From contig QCPY01000001.1 in assembly GCA_003212375.1 (NCBI GenBank), positions 124,001 to 188,000 of the forward strand: a stretch of DNA of 64,000 nucleotides. The letters are read 5' to 3'. Of this stretch, positions 24,742 to 32,908 are shown piece by piece. This stretch comes from Prochlorococcus sp. AG-442-N17. GTDB taxonomy: Bacteria; Cyanobacteriota; Cyanobacteriia; PCC-6307; Cyanobiaceae. The position numbers were made by a program, and so were the translations under genes. Under the pieces are notes generated by a model. The model was not told the DNA's origin. It ran no database searches and worked only from the letters and a program-made list of their open reading frames with translations. Numbering within the stretch: position 1 is the first letter of the stretch; every line of letters begins with the position of its first letter.

Positions 24742-25449
24742 ATGAGAACTATTTTAATAAGCGGAGCCAGCCGTGGAATAGGCCTAAAAATTGCCTATAA
24801 GGAATTAAAAGAAGGAAATAGGATTAGTATTGGCATAAGAGATTTAGAGTCTATAAAAGGAAGCGTTATTGACCCTAATAATTGGCCAAAGGAGAAAATA
24901 CTCATTAATAAATATGATGCACTAGATAAGCTTTCCGCCGAAAAATGGATCAAAAATACAATCCTTAATTATGGAGGATTTGACTCTTTAATAAACTGTT
25001 CAGGTGTTCTATCAAAAATTCCTTTCTTATACAAAAACGGAGATGAAGAAGAAATCATAAATACATTTAATATAAATTTTTTAGCCATATGGAATTTATG
25101 TAGACACTCCTGGAAATACTTATCTGAATCTAATAATGGAAGAATTATAGTTTTAGTTTCAATGAGTGGAAAAAGATCCAAAGGAGATTTAGCTGCATAT
25201 TCATCATCGAAATTCGCTTTAATGAGTCTTTGCCAAACAATGAAGAACAAAGGGTGGGAAGAAAATATAAGAGTTACAGCAATTTGTCCTAGTTGGGTCA
25301 ATACAAAAATGGCTGAGAAGATATCATCTTTAGAAAAGTCGAAAATGACTCAACCAGAAGACATAGCTGAGATATGTTCTACAATCCTAAAATTACCAAT
25401 TCAGTCAGTCCCATTTGAAATAGCCTTAAATTGTAATTACGAGATTTAA
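24742..25449 (+). CDS. Short-chain dehydrogenase/reductase
   Basis: 235 residues, classical SDR: S-G-A-S-R-G-I-G at residues 6-13, N-C-S-G at about 85, catalytic S in L-V-S-M-S and Y-x-x-x-K in A-Y-S-S-S-K. Typical substrates are alcohols, ketones or sugars; none can be assigned. It follows lycopene cyclase by 11 bases, suggesting co-transcription and possibly a role in pigment or isoprenoid oxidation, which is inference. The 3' end overlaps a convergent gene by 24 bases. Confidence 0.82.
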   Translation: MRTILISGASRGIGLKIAYKELKEGNRISIGIRDLESIKGSVIDPNNWPKEKILINKYDALDKLSAEKWIKNTILNYGGFDSLINCSGVLSKIPFLYKNGDEEEIINTFNINFLAIWNLCRHSWKYLSESNNGRIIVLVSMSGKRSKGDLAAYSSSKFALMSLCQTMKNKGWEENIRVTAICPSWVNTKMAEKISSLEKSKMTQPEDIAEICSTILKLPIQSVPFEIALNCNYEI

Positions 25450-25983
25450 TTTAAACATTAAAAAGGCAATTGTAATCATTGCAATTGCCAATAAAAAACC
25501 TTTTATTCTGTTAGTAAATAATGAAAATAAAGATAAATCTTCAGAAAAATATCCTCCGAAACTTCCTGTAAAAAATAAAATCATCATCGGTATCGAAGCG
25601 ACCCCAAATGAGTAAGAAATATTTCTTAAAAATCCAATATTTAAATAATTTAAAATTAAGAAATTTGCTCCAAATAACAAAAAAGATGCAAATAAAGTTA
25701 TGGAAACCTCAGCATCAAGTGTATGTGGTAAATTTCCTTTTAATTCAAATTGCTTTTTGCATTCAGATATTTGCCTTTTATTAAGCTTTAAATATCCAGT
25801 TTCAGGAATTCTTTGGGATTTATATTTTCTTAATAACCTAGCTTCAAGCGTTGCAGGTTCTTTAGTCATTATGGAAGTTAACAATTCATCTGGTTTGAGT
25901 TTTCTAATTTTCCTGTCAAGATTATCTGTTTTACCAATTCGATAGAGATCTCCAACTCTTATAAGGTAAACATATCCCGCCAT
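25426..25983 (-). CDS. GIY-YIG/T5orf172-domain membrane protein
   Basis: 185 residues. Residues 1-80 fit a T5orf172/Mug113-type GIY-YIG domain: G-Y-V-Y-L-I-R, Y-R-I-G-K-T-D-N-L-D-R-K, and a later L-E-A-R-L-L-R-K-Y with the glutamate. Two or more membrane segments follow at about residues 90-180. GIY-YIG domains are nucleases, but membrane-attached members like this are uncharacterised and may not cut DNA. It is a useful comparison for the weaker candidate at 5795-6187. Confidence 0.7.
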   Translation of the reverse strand: MAGYVYLIRVGDLYRIGKTDNLDRKIRKLKPDELLTSIMTKEPATLEARLLRKYKSQRIPETGYLKLNKRQISECKKQFELKGNLPHTLDAEVSITLFASFLLFGANFLILNYLNIGFLRNISYSFGVASIPMMILFFTGSFGGYFSEDLSLFSLFTNRIKGFLLAIAMITIAFLMFKLNLVITI

Positions 25984-26057
25984 TTGCGATGTAAAATTAA
26001 GGTTATTCCTATGCTAATGATACTAAAAGAATCAAAAGATTTTAAATTTTTTACAAA

Positions 26058-26717
26058 ATGACAACAGATATTTTATATTCATTTCGTAGATGTCCATATG
26101 CAATGAGAGCTAGATGGGCATTATTAATTTGCGAAATTAAAGTAGAAATAAGAGAAATAGATTTAAAAAATAAACCAATAGAATTTATAAAAAAATCAAG
26201 TACTAAAACTGTGCCGATATTATTAAAAAAAAATAATGAAGTCATAGAAGAAAGTTTAGACATTATCATTTGGGCACTTTTAGAATCAGGGAAGGAAAAC
26301 ATCAAGAACTTATATATTCCAAATTCTAAAGAGAAAGAAATTTTAGAAATCATTTCCGAAAATGATAATGGATTTAAATATCATTTGGACCGTTTTAAAT
26401 ATTCCACTAGATTTAATTCATGCGAAGAAGAATATCATTTCTTAGAAGCTATGAAATTCATAAAAAAATGGAACAAAAAACTCACTGATAGCAGATGGCT
26501 AATTGGAGATAGTCCTTCAATTGCCGATTGGGGGATTTGGCCATTTGTAAGGCAATTTAAAATTGCTTGCGAGAGCCAAAAAATAACAAACTATTTTGAA
26601 GACCCTATAAAAGAGTGGTTAGGAAATTTTGAAAACCATCAACATTTTAAAAAGTTAATGCATAAATATGATAAATGGGAACCATCTACTAAAAAAGATT
26701 ATTTTCCTTTTAATTAG
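26058..26717 (+). CDS. Glutathione S-transferase-like protein
   Basis: 219 residues. Thioredoxin-like N-domain at residues 1-75 with S-F-R-R-C-P-Y-A-M-R-A-R (active-site Cys14-Pro) and the cis-Pro/Glu-Ser site T-V-P-I-L ... V-I-E-E-S-L-D-I. A helical C-domain follows (residues 95-215, with S-I-A-D-W-G-I-W-P-F). Single-Cys CPYA proteins of this kind include omega-type GSTs and glutaredoxin-like reductases. Substrate unknown, cytoplasmic. Its stop overlaps the stop of the convergent small gene by four bases. Confidence 0.82.
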   Translation: MTTDILYSFRRCPYAMRARWALLICEIKVEIREIDLKNKPIEFIKKSSTKTVPILLKKNNEVIEESLDIIIWALLESGKENIKNLYIPNSKEKEILEIISENDNGFKYHLDRFKYSTRFNSCEEEYHFLEAMKFIKKWNKKLTDSRWLIGDSPSIADWGIWPFVRQFKIACESQKITNYFEDPIKEWLGNFENHQHFKKLMHKYDKWEPSTKKDYFPFN

Positions 26718-26971
26718 CTTTCAAGTAATTTTCTTCTTTCAATAATTCTGGCTAATTCTAAAAAATAACCTGCCGTTCTAAATTTCCCAATATTTTTTTC
26801 TTTAAATTCAATATCGCTCCTAATTTCAGAAGTTTCGGCCATAATTAAATCTAATTCATTAAATTCAAGACTATATAATTCTCCAAGTTCAATCTCTCTA
26901 CCAAGCAAGTGACTCCTAAACCATTTTTCCTTATTTTCCTGAGGAGGAATATCGTATGGGGTATGGGACAT
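26714..26971 (-). CDS. Small hypothetical protein
   Basis: 85 residues, hydrophilic and helical, with no signal peptide. It begins S-H-T-P-Y-D-I-P-P-Q and ends in a basic helix (A-R-I-I-E-R-R-K-L-L). The composition and tidy boundaries (38 bases from the symporter gene upstream region, four-base stop overlap downstream) support a real gene. No family recognised. It lies downstream of the gltS-like gene on the same strand. Confidence 0.6.
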   Translation of the reverse strand: MSHTPYDIPPQENKEKWFRSHLLGREIELGELYSLEFNELDLIMAETSEIRSDIEFKEKNIGKFRTAGYFLELARIIERRKLLES

Positions 26972-27009
26972 GAATTAAGAAAATTATATTTTTATAGTAA
27001 CTTAACTTC

Positions 27010-28383
27010 TTATTGATAAGTTGTAGAAATCTTCTTATTAAATAAGAAAGCGGCAAAAATAATAAAAAGTGTTATTGAGGCACAAATCTCCGTCCAATAA
27101 TCTAATCCTATTTTCGAGATCATTAATGGAGCTATTACTGTAAAAAATCCTCCTGATAAAATTAACTGGGCAAAAAGTTGCTTTGATGTAAAGATTGGAA
27201 GAGTTTTAGAAATATTTTTAGGATCTGCGAGTCTTAAAAGAAGTAGTCCCGAGGCAACTACACCAGTTGAATTTCCAAACTCTATTAAACTTCTCTCAAA
27301 CCAATATTTTTCAAATATAAAGCATGCGAAATATGAAATGCAAATTAAATTCCAAGTTAACCCAAAAATAGTAAGTACCAAAATTAATCTCCAATTATCA
27401 AAAACAGTCGCAATATCTAAACTCGCCATTGCTGTAAAAATTAATAAATCTGTGGATAGTATGCCAATTTCTCTTTGAAGAAGATTAGATATAAATTTTG
27501 TATTATTGGTTTTTTCTAATGTATATCTTATCAAAAGTGATCCGATAAGAATAAGAGGAAATACAGGGAGTGATAATATTACTTCTTTTGAGAATTCACC
27601 GAAGTAATTTGAAACATACCTTAGAAGTTTAAGTATCAAAACCCCAAAGGAAATTGCCAAACCTACAAAGCCAAGGTTTATTAATAAAATTCTCAAATCT
27701 GAGAAAATTCCTATTTTCAAATTTAAATTTTCGTTATTTTTATTATCAACGATTTCCTGTCTATCTGAAATCCCCAAATTTCTTCCAATAAAAATAAACA
27801 CACTACCCAGTAGCGAAGAGGATAAAAGGCCCATTGTAGCCATCGCAAGACCCAGATCTAAACCATCTGAAAAGCCTAATCTATTAAAACTTTCTCCAAT
27901 GATAGATGCAGCACCATGTCCCCCTTCAAAACCAACCTCTATCAAACATCCCATTAAAGGATTTGTTTCCATAGATGGAGACAATAAGTATTTCACTACT
28001 AATCCGCCTACAAAAAATTGACCAAATCCCAATGATAATGCCAGCAAAAACTGATTAACAATGGGTCTAATTAAACCATTAATATTTGGAATTGGCCTCC
28101 CCATCATTAATGTCGCAAATACCAGAGATAACAGAGGAGTAGGAAAATTACTCCAGACATTTGTAGTCTCCTCAGATAGTATATTTATTAGTCCATAGGG
28201 ACCTATTGAAATTCCTACAATGCCAGAAATAACAGCTATAGGTAATCCAAATCTTTCTAATTGAACAGCAAGTTTAAATTTTCTTCCAAAAATCAAGAAA
28301 AAACAAATTACCAAAAACCCTAATAAACTTATTAAAAGTGAATTAGAAAAAATATTTTTATTCTGTAGGAGAGAAATATTCAA
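27010..28383 (-). CDS. gltS: Sodium/glutamate symporter-like (GltS family) protein
   Basis: 457 residues with about 10-12 membrane segments. The internal repeats of GltS-type carriers are visible (L-E-R-F-G-L-P-I-A-V-I-S-G; G-H-G-A-A-S-I-I-G-E-S-F in the first half; E-F-G-N-S-T-G-V-V-A-S-G-L in the second), each a re-entrant-loop region. Expected in the plasma membrane as a sodium-coupled carrier; glutamate is the family's usual substrate but not proven here. It follows pcb on the same strand, but a terminator at 28439-28469 separates them. Confidence 0.8.
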   Translation of the reverse strand: MNISLLQNKNIFSNSLLISLLGFLVICFFLIFGRKFKLAVQLERFGLPIAVISGIVGISIGPYGLINILSEETTNVWSNFPTPLLSLVFATLMMGRPIPNINGLIRPIVNQFLLALSLGFGQFFVGGLVVKYLLSPSMETNPLMGCLIEVGFEGGHGAASIIGESFNRLGFSDGLDLGLAMATMGLLSSSLLGSVFIFIGRNLGISDRQEIVDNKNNENLNLKIGIFSDLRILLINLGFVGLAISFGVLILKLLRYVSNYFGEFSKEVILSLPVFPLILIGSLLIRYTLEKTNNTKFISNLLQREIGILSTDLLIFTAMASLDIATVFDNWRLILVLTIFGLTWNLICISYFACFIFEKYWFERSLIEFGNSTGVVASGLLLLRLADPKNISKTLPIFTSKQLFAQLILSGGFFTVIAPLMISKIGLDYWTEICASITLFIIFAAFLFNKKISTTYQ

Positions 28384-28438
28384 TTATTTGAAACTTTATA
28401 CTTTACAAATCTAATTTAATAAATAAATTTTTTCAAAT

Positions 28439-28469
28439 AAAAAAGGCCTCATTATTTGAGACCTTTTAA
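28439..28469 (-). terminator. Rho-independent terminator of pcb
   Basis: AAAAGG-c-CTCA (28441-28451) pairs with TGAG-a-CCTTTT (28457-28467), one internal mismatch, loop of about five bases. Read on the minus strand it is followed by TTTTTT, 20 bases after the pcb stop. It separates pcb from the gltS-like gene. Confidence 0.8.
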
Positions 28470-28489
28470 TATTTCTTAGTGATTAAAAT

Positions 28490-29548
28490 TTAATCTTTAA
28501 GAGTAACAGTAGCACTATCAATATTACTGATAGCATTTGTAACTCTCTTAAAGTCAAATCCTAATGCTCTTAATGCATGCCATAGATGGCCCTGAATAAA
28601 GAAGAAACCAAAATAGTAGTGAACATTAGCCAACCAAGCCCTTGAGGTATATTCACCATCAGGGAGGTCAACAGTGTCAATCCAATAAGGTGAAATACTA
28701 AATTTCAATTCAAGTGGTTCACCAAAGTATTCAACAGGATAGACTGTTGTGTTAGCAGCACTCCAGAAGGCTGCAATAATAGCCATCCAGCCTATTCCTG
28801 CTAGAGACCATGAGAGAACTGCTTCTGCTGAAAGAAGACCTTTACCTTTGAATTTGGTATATTCTCCAACTTGCTTAGTAGCAATATGCCAGGCACCGCC
28901 AGTAATCTCTACAAAAGCAAGGAAAGCATGACCACCCATTACCTCTTCTAGGCTATCAATAGTTAAGAAATCAGTTTGATGATTCCAAATTTTGGCTAAG
29001 TTTAATTCATACTCAACCTGTCTTACGGAACCAATAGCTGGGTCATAAATACCATGCACACGAGCCCATTCAACGAAAGCAATAACTGCGAATCCAAGAA
29101 TAATTAGATGATGACCAAGAATAAATGTCAATTTATCTGGGTTATCCCATTCAATATTGAATTTTCTAGCTTTTGCTATTTCTGAATCTTCTAAATTTCC
29201 AGGAAGAAGTAAAGAATGTAAAAGTCCTCCAGCGGCTAAAACCATAGAAGAAACTAAGTGAACTATTGCTATCGCGATAACAGGTTTAGTATCTCCCATC
29301 GCAACCCCATTAGCATCAAATCCTATTCCAAGGGTTGCTAAATGAGGAAGAACGATTAAAGGTTGATGTCCCATTGGGACGCTTGGGTCAAATCGTGAAA
29401 GTTCAAAAAGGGTGAAGGCACCCGCCCAGAAAACAATTAATCCTGCATGAGCTACATGAGCAGCAATAAATTTTCCTGAGCGATTTGCTACACCTGAATT
29501 ACCAGCCCACCATCCGTAGGTAGTATCTGGATTGCCATAGGTTTGCAT
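28490..29548 (-). CDS. pcbA: Divinyl chlorophyll a/b-binding light-harvesting protein
   Basis: 352 residues, IsiA/CP43-like, six membrane helices with spaced His ligands (H-V-A-H-A-G-L at residue 30, [48 protein letters not shown]). It lacks the large lumenal loop of CP43. In Prochlorococcus such Pcb proteins form the main antenna around photosystem II (and, for some, PSI) in the thylakoid. No second pcb is in the window. Single gene with its own terminator and a 327-base upstream region. Confidence 0.96.
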   Translation of the reverse strand: MQTYGNPDTTYGWWAGNSGVANRSGKFIAAHVAHAGLIVFWAGAFTLFELSRFDPSVPMGHQPLIVLPHLATLGIGFDANGVAMGDTKPVIAIAIVHLVSSMVLAAGGLLHSLLLPGNLEDSEIAKARKFNIEWDNPDKLTFILGHHLIILGFAVIAFVEWARVHGIYDPAIGSVRQVEYELNLAKIWNHQTDFLTIDSLEEVMGGHAFLAFVEITGGAWHIATKQVGEYTKFKGKGLLSAEAVLSWSLAGIGWMAIIAAFWSAANTTVYPVEYFGEPLELKFSISPYWIDTVDLPDGEYTSRAWLANVHYYFGFFFIQGHLWHALRALGFDFKRVTNAISNIDSATVTLKD

Positions 29549-29875
29549 TTAGGAATTGATTAGCTTAAACGTTTTGAGAATACTTTAAATTTCATCAAAG
29601 AGTTGAATTCACAACAAAATTGTAAAGGTTATTAATCCTAGTCATATTTACTTAAAGCTAATTATATATTTTTTTCTATTGCTGAAAAGTTAGCTACAAG
29701 CTTAAGATTTACTAATATAACTAAAGTTTTAAAAAATTTGTTTAAATTATCTAATCAATAATTTTGAAAAAATCTCACTTTGCTGACATAAAATAATATT
29801 TTGTGTAATAAAAACATATAAATTATTGCCCCAACTTAAAACAATTACTAAAAAGAAAATAAGACCATTCTTCTA
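29549..29875. promoter_or_regulatory. Upstream region shared by pcb and a small ORF
   Basis: 327 bases without a gene between the pcb start (minus strand) and a 58-residue ORF (plus strand). It must hold the strong pcb promoter. Visible features are GTTG(aattca)CAAC at about 29602-29615 and long A/T tracts. No NtcA site (GTA-N8-TAC) was seen by eye, and no ribosome site is clear next to the pcb ATG. Confidence 0.4.
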
Positions 29876-30052
29876 ATGACAACATCCGAAGTAAATACTA
29901 GAAAAATTTCACTAGAAATGAAATCAGAGGGGCATTACAAAAAAGCTGCAAAGTCTTATCGTAAATCAGAACAGTATATAAAAATGATTAATCTTTATCC
30001 GATACTTCAAAGCACTTTAATCGCTTGTAAATATGAAAATTTAGTAAAATAA
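29876..30052 (+). CDS. 58-residue basic hypothetical protein
   Basis: ATG 29876 opens a 58-codon frame ending TAA at 30050-30052. The product is basic and helical (M-T-T-S-E-V-N-T-R-K near the start, Y-K-K-A-A-K-S-Y-R-K-S in the middle) without a signal or membrane segment. Codon use is like that of neighbours, and the A-A-K-S-Y-R-K pattern looks protein-like. It is opposite in direction to pcb. Unknown family; moderate support. Confidence 0.45.
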   Translation: MTTSEVNTRKISLEMKSEGHYKKAAKSYRKSEQYIKMINLYPILQSTLIACKYENLVK

Positions 30053-30106
30053 AATATTATTTGAGCAAATTATTTAATTGTGAATGAATTTTAGATTATT
30101 TAAAAA

Positions 30107-30343
30107 TTAAGCTGCATATTGGCCATATTCTCCTATTGAACTTGTTTTATCAATAAAATTTTTACACATAGCCAAATTATAAAGTACTTCTGGATTCCAT
30201 GGTTTCTTTTGTCCATAAGGAGAACTTTTCCAATGAAGTCCAGGTTTTAAAAAACCATTCTCCCTTAGATCGGTAAGTTTTATTTCTGTTATGCCTAGAT
30301 ACTTTGCTGCAGAATTAGATGGGATCCAAATATTTCTTATCAT
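30107..30343 (-). CDS. Small excisionase-like DNA-binding protein
   Basis: 78 residues. The pattern W-I-P-S-N-S-A-A-K-Y-L-G-I-T, then L-T-D-L-R-E-N-G-F-L-K-P-G-L-H-W, then P-Y-G-Q-K-K-P-W-N-P-E-V-L reads as a MerR/excisionase-type helix-turn-helix plus wing, in which the first helix reads 'sAAkyLGit'. Such proteins bend DNA in phage and island excision or act as small regulators. No integrase is nearby in this window. It stands alone on the minus strand. Confidence 0.6.
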   Translation of the reverse strand: MIRNIWIPSNSAAKYLGITEIKLTDLRENGFLKPGLHWKSSPYGQKKPWNPEVLYNLAMCKNFIDKTSSIGEYGQYAA

Positions 30344-30430
30344 TAACCGAATAAATATTATTAATCCTTAATAACGTTTAATTCTTTAATTTGAAAGGGG
30401 AAAACTTTTTAAAAATTATTAAATTGGTAA

Positions 30431-30460
30431 AAATTAAGATCTTAGAGCGGATCTTAATTT
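30431..30460 (-). terminator. Rho-independent terminator
   Basis: An 11-bp perfect stem, AAATTAAGATC (30431-30441) with GATCTTAATTT (30450-30460), encloses the 8-base loop TTAGAGCG. On the minus strand it is followed by TTACC after a short T-run. It ends the hisS transcription unit just past the stop at 30479. The stem is AT-rich but long. Confidence 0.65.
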
Positions 30461-30478
30461 AAATATCTTCATTTCAAG

Positions 30479-30781
30479 TTAAGAAATGTTAAATATAGAA
30501 TCTTTATTAAGTAAAATTTTATTAGTTTCTTCTTTAAATTTCTTATTTTTTTTGTATTCTATATAACCCTTTGTAATAGATTCACTAATAGGAAGATTTA
30601 GCCATCCTTCATTCCATTTTTCAAGATTAACTAATTCCGCTTTGGAGATTTTTAAACTAACGTCGACATCTATAACAGATACCATCAAAAAATTAATTTG
30701 ATTCTTCTCCTTAATCTTATTTACTAAAACAAAATGTCTTAATCCATTTATTGGTTTAATTGAGGTCCAAAAACTTTTCAT
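30479..30781 (-). CDS. TIGR02450/DUF2389-like protein
   Basis: 100 residues. The first 65 fit the small tryptophan-rich cyanobacterial/proteobacterial family TIGR02450: F-W-T-S-I-K-P near the start, then H-F-V-L-V, a V-S-V-I-D-V-D-V strand, and E-K-W-N-E-G-W-L-N-L. Some of the family's usual Trp residues are replaced. The last 35 residues are a Lys/Glu-rich extension. Function unknown. It is the last gene of the hisS unit, 14 bases from its upstream neighbour. Confidence 0.65.
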   Translation of the reverse strand: MKSFWTSIKPINGLRHFVLVNKIKEKNQINFLMVSVIDVDVSLKISKAELVNLEKWNEGWLNLPISESITKGYIEYKKNKKFKEETNKILLNKDSIFNIS

Positions 30782-30795
30782 ACTCTTATGATTAA

Positions 30796-31059
30796 CTAAT
30801 TTTTTTTATTATCTTTTTTAGAAATGCTTTGATATTCTTTTCTTATTTTTTCTAATAAAACTTTTCTCTTATCTAAGTAGGAGGCTGAATCTTTTTTTAA
30901 TAGATTATATCTTTCTTTCTTCGTCAAATTCATCCAATTATTCAAATTTCTTTTACTAAAGATGATTTTTTTATTTTTTTTAAAAACACCTTTTTTAGTA
31001 AAAAGTTTAAAAACTGCATATAAATAAAAACAGATCGCAATGAAAACAAAAATTATCAT
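30796..31059 (-). CDS. Small membrane-anchored basic protein
   Basis: 87 residues: one N-terminal membrane segment (residues 1-19), then a strongly basic cytoplasmic part rich in Lys with L-T-K-K-E-R-Y-N-L-L and L-L-E-K-I-R-K-E-Y helices. No family recognised. Its ATG overlaps the hisS stop by one base, so it is translationally coupled to hisS. Confidence 0.6.
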   Translation of the reverse strand: MIIFVFIAICFYLYAVFKLFTKKGVFKKNKKIIFSKRNLNNWMNLTKKERYNLLKKDSASYLDKRKVLLEKIRKEYQSISKKDNKKN

Positions 31060-32354
31060 TAATTTTCAGAGGTTATTGTTGCAAGTAGATTTTTACTTAT
31101 CCACTTTTCTAATTTGATACTGTCATCAAATGATATCTTGTCTTCCTTATTATCAAGACTATTTTCTCCAAATAGCCTAATAACAAATTCATTTCTAAGT
31201 GCTTCATCATCTCCAATTACAATAATACTTTTTGAGTTTAATTTATTAGCTTTTTTAAATTGCTTTGAAAATGATGCTCCACTAAGATCTAATTCTGTAA
31301 TTAAATCATAATTTCTTAACCTTCTAGATAAGCTAATGGCCAATGTTTCAGCATCAAAGCCTTTATTAACGATATAAATATCTGTTCCTCTATTTTCTTC
31401 AAGCTCATTACCAGATAATAAAATAAGTCTCTCTAATCCAATTGCAAAACCAATTGCTGGAGTTTCTATTCCTCCCATTTGACTAATCAAATTATCATAT
31501 CTTCCTCCTCCGCAAACTGTAGATTGAGAACCAAGTGCTCCGCTGGTAATTTCAAATGCAGTATGTGTGTAATAATCTAAACCTCTCACTAAATTAAAAT
31601 TTTCGATAAAAGGTATTTTAAGAAGTTTTAATTTCTCTTTAATAGATAAATATCTATTGATACTTTTTTCAGACAAAAAGTCGATTAATCTTGGAGCATC
31701 TTCAAGAATTTTTTTTGTTTGAATATCCTTAGTATCTAAAATCCTCAAAGGATTCTTATCTATTCTATTTTGCGAATCTAAATCTAAAGAGTTTTTGTTA
31801 ACTTCAAGCCATTTTAAAAATGCCTTTTGAAAACTTAACCTATCATTATGATCGCCTAGGGTATTGATTTCAAGATTTAGTTCTTTTATTCCTAATTTCT
31901 CCAAAATATCCCAAGCCAAAGTAATAATTTCGATATCACTCCTTGAAGACTTGTAACCGACGTATTCAACACCTAATTGATGAAACTGCCTTTGCCTTCC
32001 TGCTTGAGGTCTCTCATATCTAAACATTGGTCCCATGTACCAAAGTTTCTGGGAAGGTTTAGTTTTTATTCCATTTTGAATTAATGCTCTTGCGACTGAG
32101 GCAGTTCCCTCTGGTCTTAATGTGCAAGACCTTTCACCTCTATCTAAAAATGTATACATCTCTTTGCTAACAACGTCGGTTCCTTCTCCAATTCCACGCA
32201 TAAATAATTCAGTCATTTCTAGTATCGGAGTCCTAATTTCCTTTACAGAAGACCTAAAAAGTTGTTCTTTTATTATTTTTTCAACATTTTGCCACTTTAT
32301 TAATTGATCAGGTAAAAGATCTACTGTACCTCTGAGATTTTTAAAATTATTCAA
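31059..32354 (-). CDS. hisS: Histidyl-tRNA synthetase
   Basis: 431 residues, normal for the class II enzyme. Motif 2 region (R-Y-E-R-P-Q-A-G-R-Q-R-Q-F-H-Q-L-G-V-E), the histidine-A signature L-V-R-G-L-D-Y-Y-T-H-T-A-F-E and motif 3 (G-F-A-I-G-L-E-R-L) are all present, with the C-terminal anticodon-binding domain. It charges tRNA-His in the cytoplasm. It heads a three-gene unit with two small proteins and ends at the 30431-30460 terminator. Nothing odd in length or motifs. Confidence 0.97.
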   Translation of the reverse strand: MNNFKNLRGTVDLLPDQLIKWQNVEKIIKEQLFRSSVKEIRTPILEMTELFMRGIGEGTDVVSKEMYTFLDRGERSCTLRPEGTASVARALIQNGIKTKPSQKLWYMGPMFRYERPQAGRQRQFHQLGVEYVGYKSSRSDIEIITLAWDILEKLGIKELNLEINTLGDHNDRLSFQKAFLKWLEVNKNSLDLDSQNRIDKNPLRILDTKDIQTKKILEDAPRLIDFLSEKSINRYLSIKEKLKLLKIPFIENFNLVRGLDYYTHTAFEITSGALGSQSTVCGGGRYDNLISQMGGIETPAIGFAIGLERLILLSGNELEENRGTDIYIVNKGFDAETLAISLSRRLRNYDLITELDLSGASFSKQFKKANKLNSKSIIVIGDDEALRNEFVIRLFGENSLDNKEDKISFDDSIKLEKWISKNLLATITSEN

Positions 32355-32452
32355 AGTTCTAATTAATAATTCAAAATTTTTTAATTTAAATAAAAATTAA
32401 ATTTTGCTGTGATTGATTATGTCATAATTAAATCTAACATTCATACAAAATA

Positions 32453-32878
32453 TTGGGAATAAATAATAATAAAGAGAGTCAGCATTGTGGAACAAAACCA
32501 AAAAAAATTGCTTTCGGCATTGCTCCCTTAGGTATCGTTTCCATCGGAATAGTTCCAATGGGTGTTATAAGTATTGGAGTAGTGCCAATGGGTGTTTTTT
32601 CTTTTGGTGCTGTTGCTATGGGAATAGTAAATTTATCAGTAGTTGGCATGGGAATAATATCTGCTGGAATAACAACTATGGGATTATGGGAATATTCGCC
32701 TAAATCAAATAGCCATGAACATCACTTTTCCACTGAAAAAACTTCAAATATTAAAAAAGAGACTCTGATGCCAGGTCTTTTTAAAACAAAAGAGGAGGCT
32801 GAAGAAGCTGCATCAGAATATGGATGTATTGGCGCTCATAAAATGGGTGAAAAATGGATGCCTTGTAAAATGCATTAA
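32453..32878 (+). CDS. Decapeptide-repeat protein with DUF3721 domain
   Basis: 141 residues from a TTG start. Residues about 22-79 are five to six decapeptide repeats of the form G-h-h-P-M-G-h-h-S-h (h = hydrophobic), probably a beta-rich solenoid or membrane-interacting region. A linker (H-E-H-H-F) leads to a C-terminal DUF3721 domain (L-F-K-T-K-E-E-A-E-E-A, then C-I-G-A-H-K-M-G-E-K-W-M-P-C). The N-terminal Q-H-C-G and the C-terminal H/C residues could bind metal. DUF3721 has no known function. Placed between hisS (divergent) and a convergent exonuclease gene. Confidence 0.75.
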   Translation: MGINNNKESQHCGTKPKKIAFGIAPLGIVSIGIVPMGVISIGVVPMGVFSFGAVAMGIVNLSVVGMGIISAGITTMGLWEYSPKSNSHEHHFSTEKTSNIKKETLMPGLFKTKEEAEEAASEYGCIGAHKMGEKWMPCKMH

Positions 32879-32908
32879 AGGTTTTTTGGAATTTCTAAAG
32901 CTGAAGTA

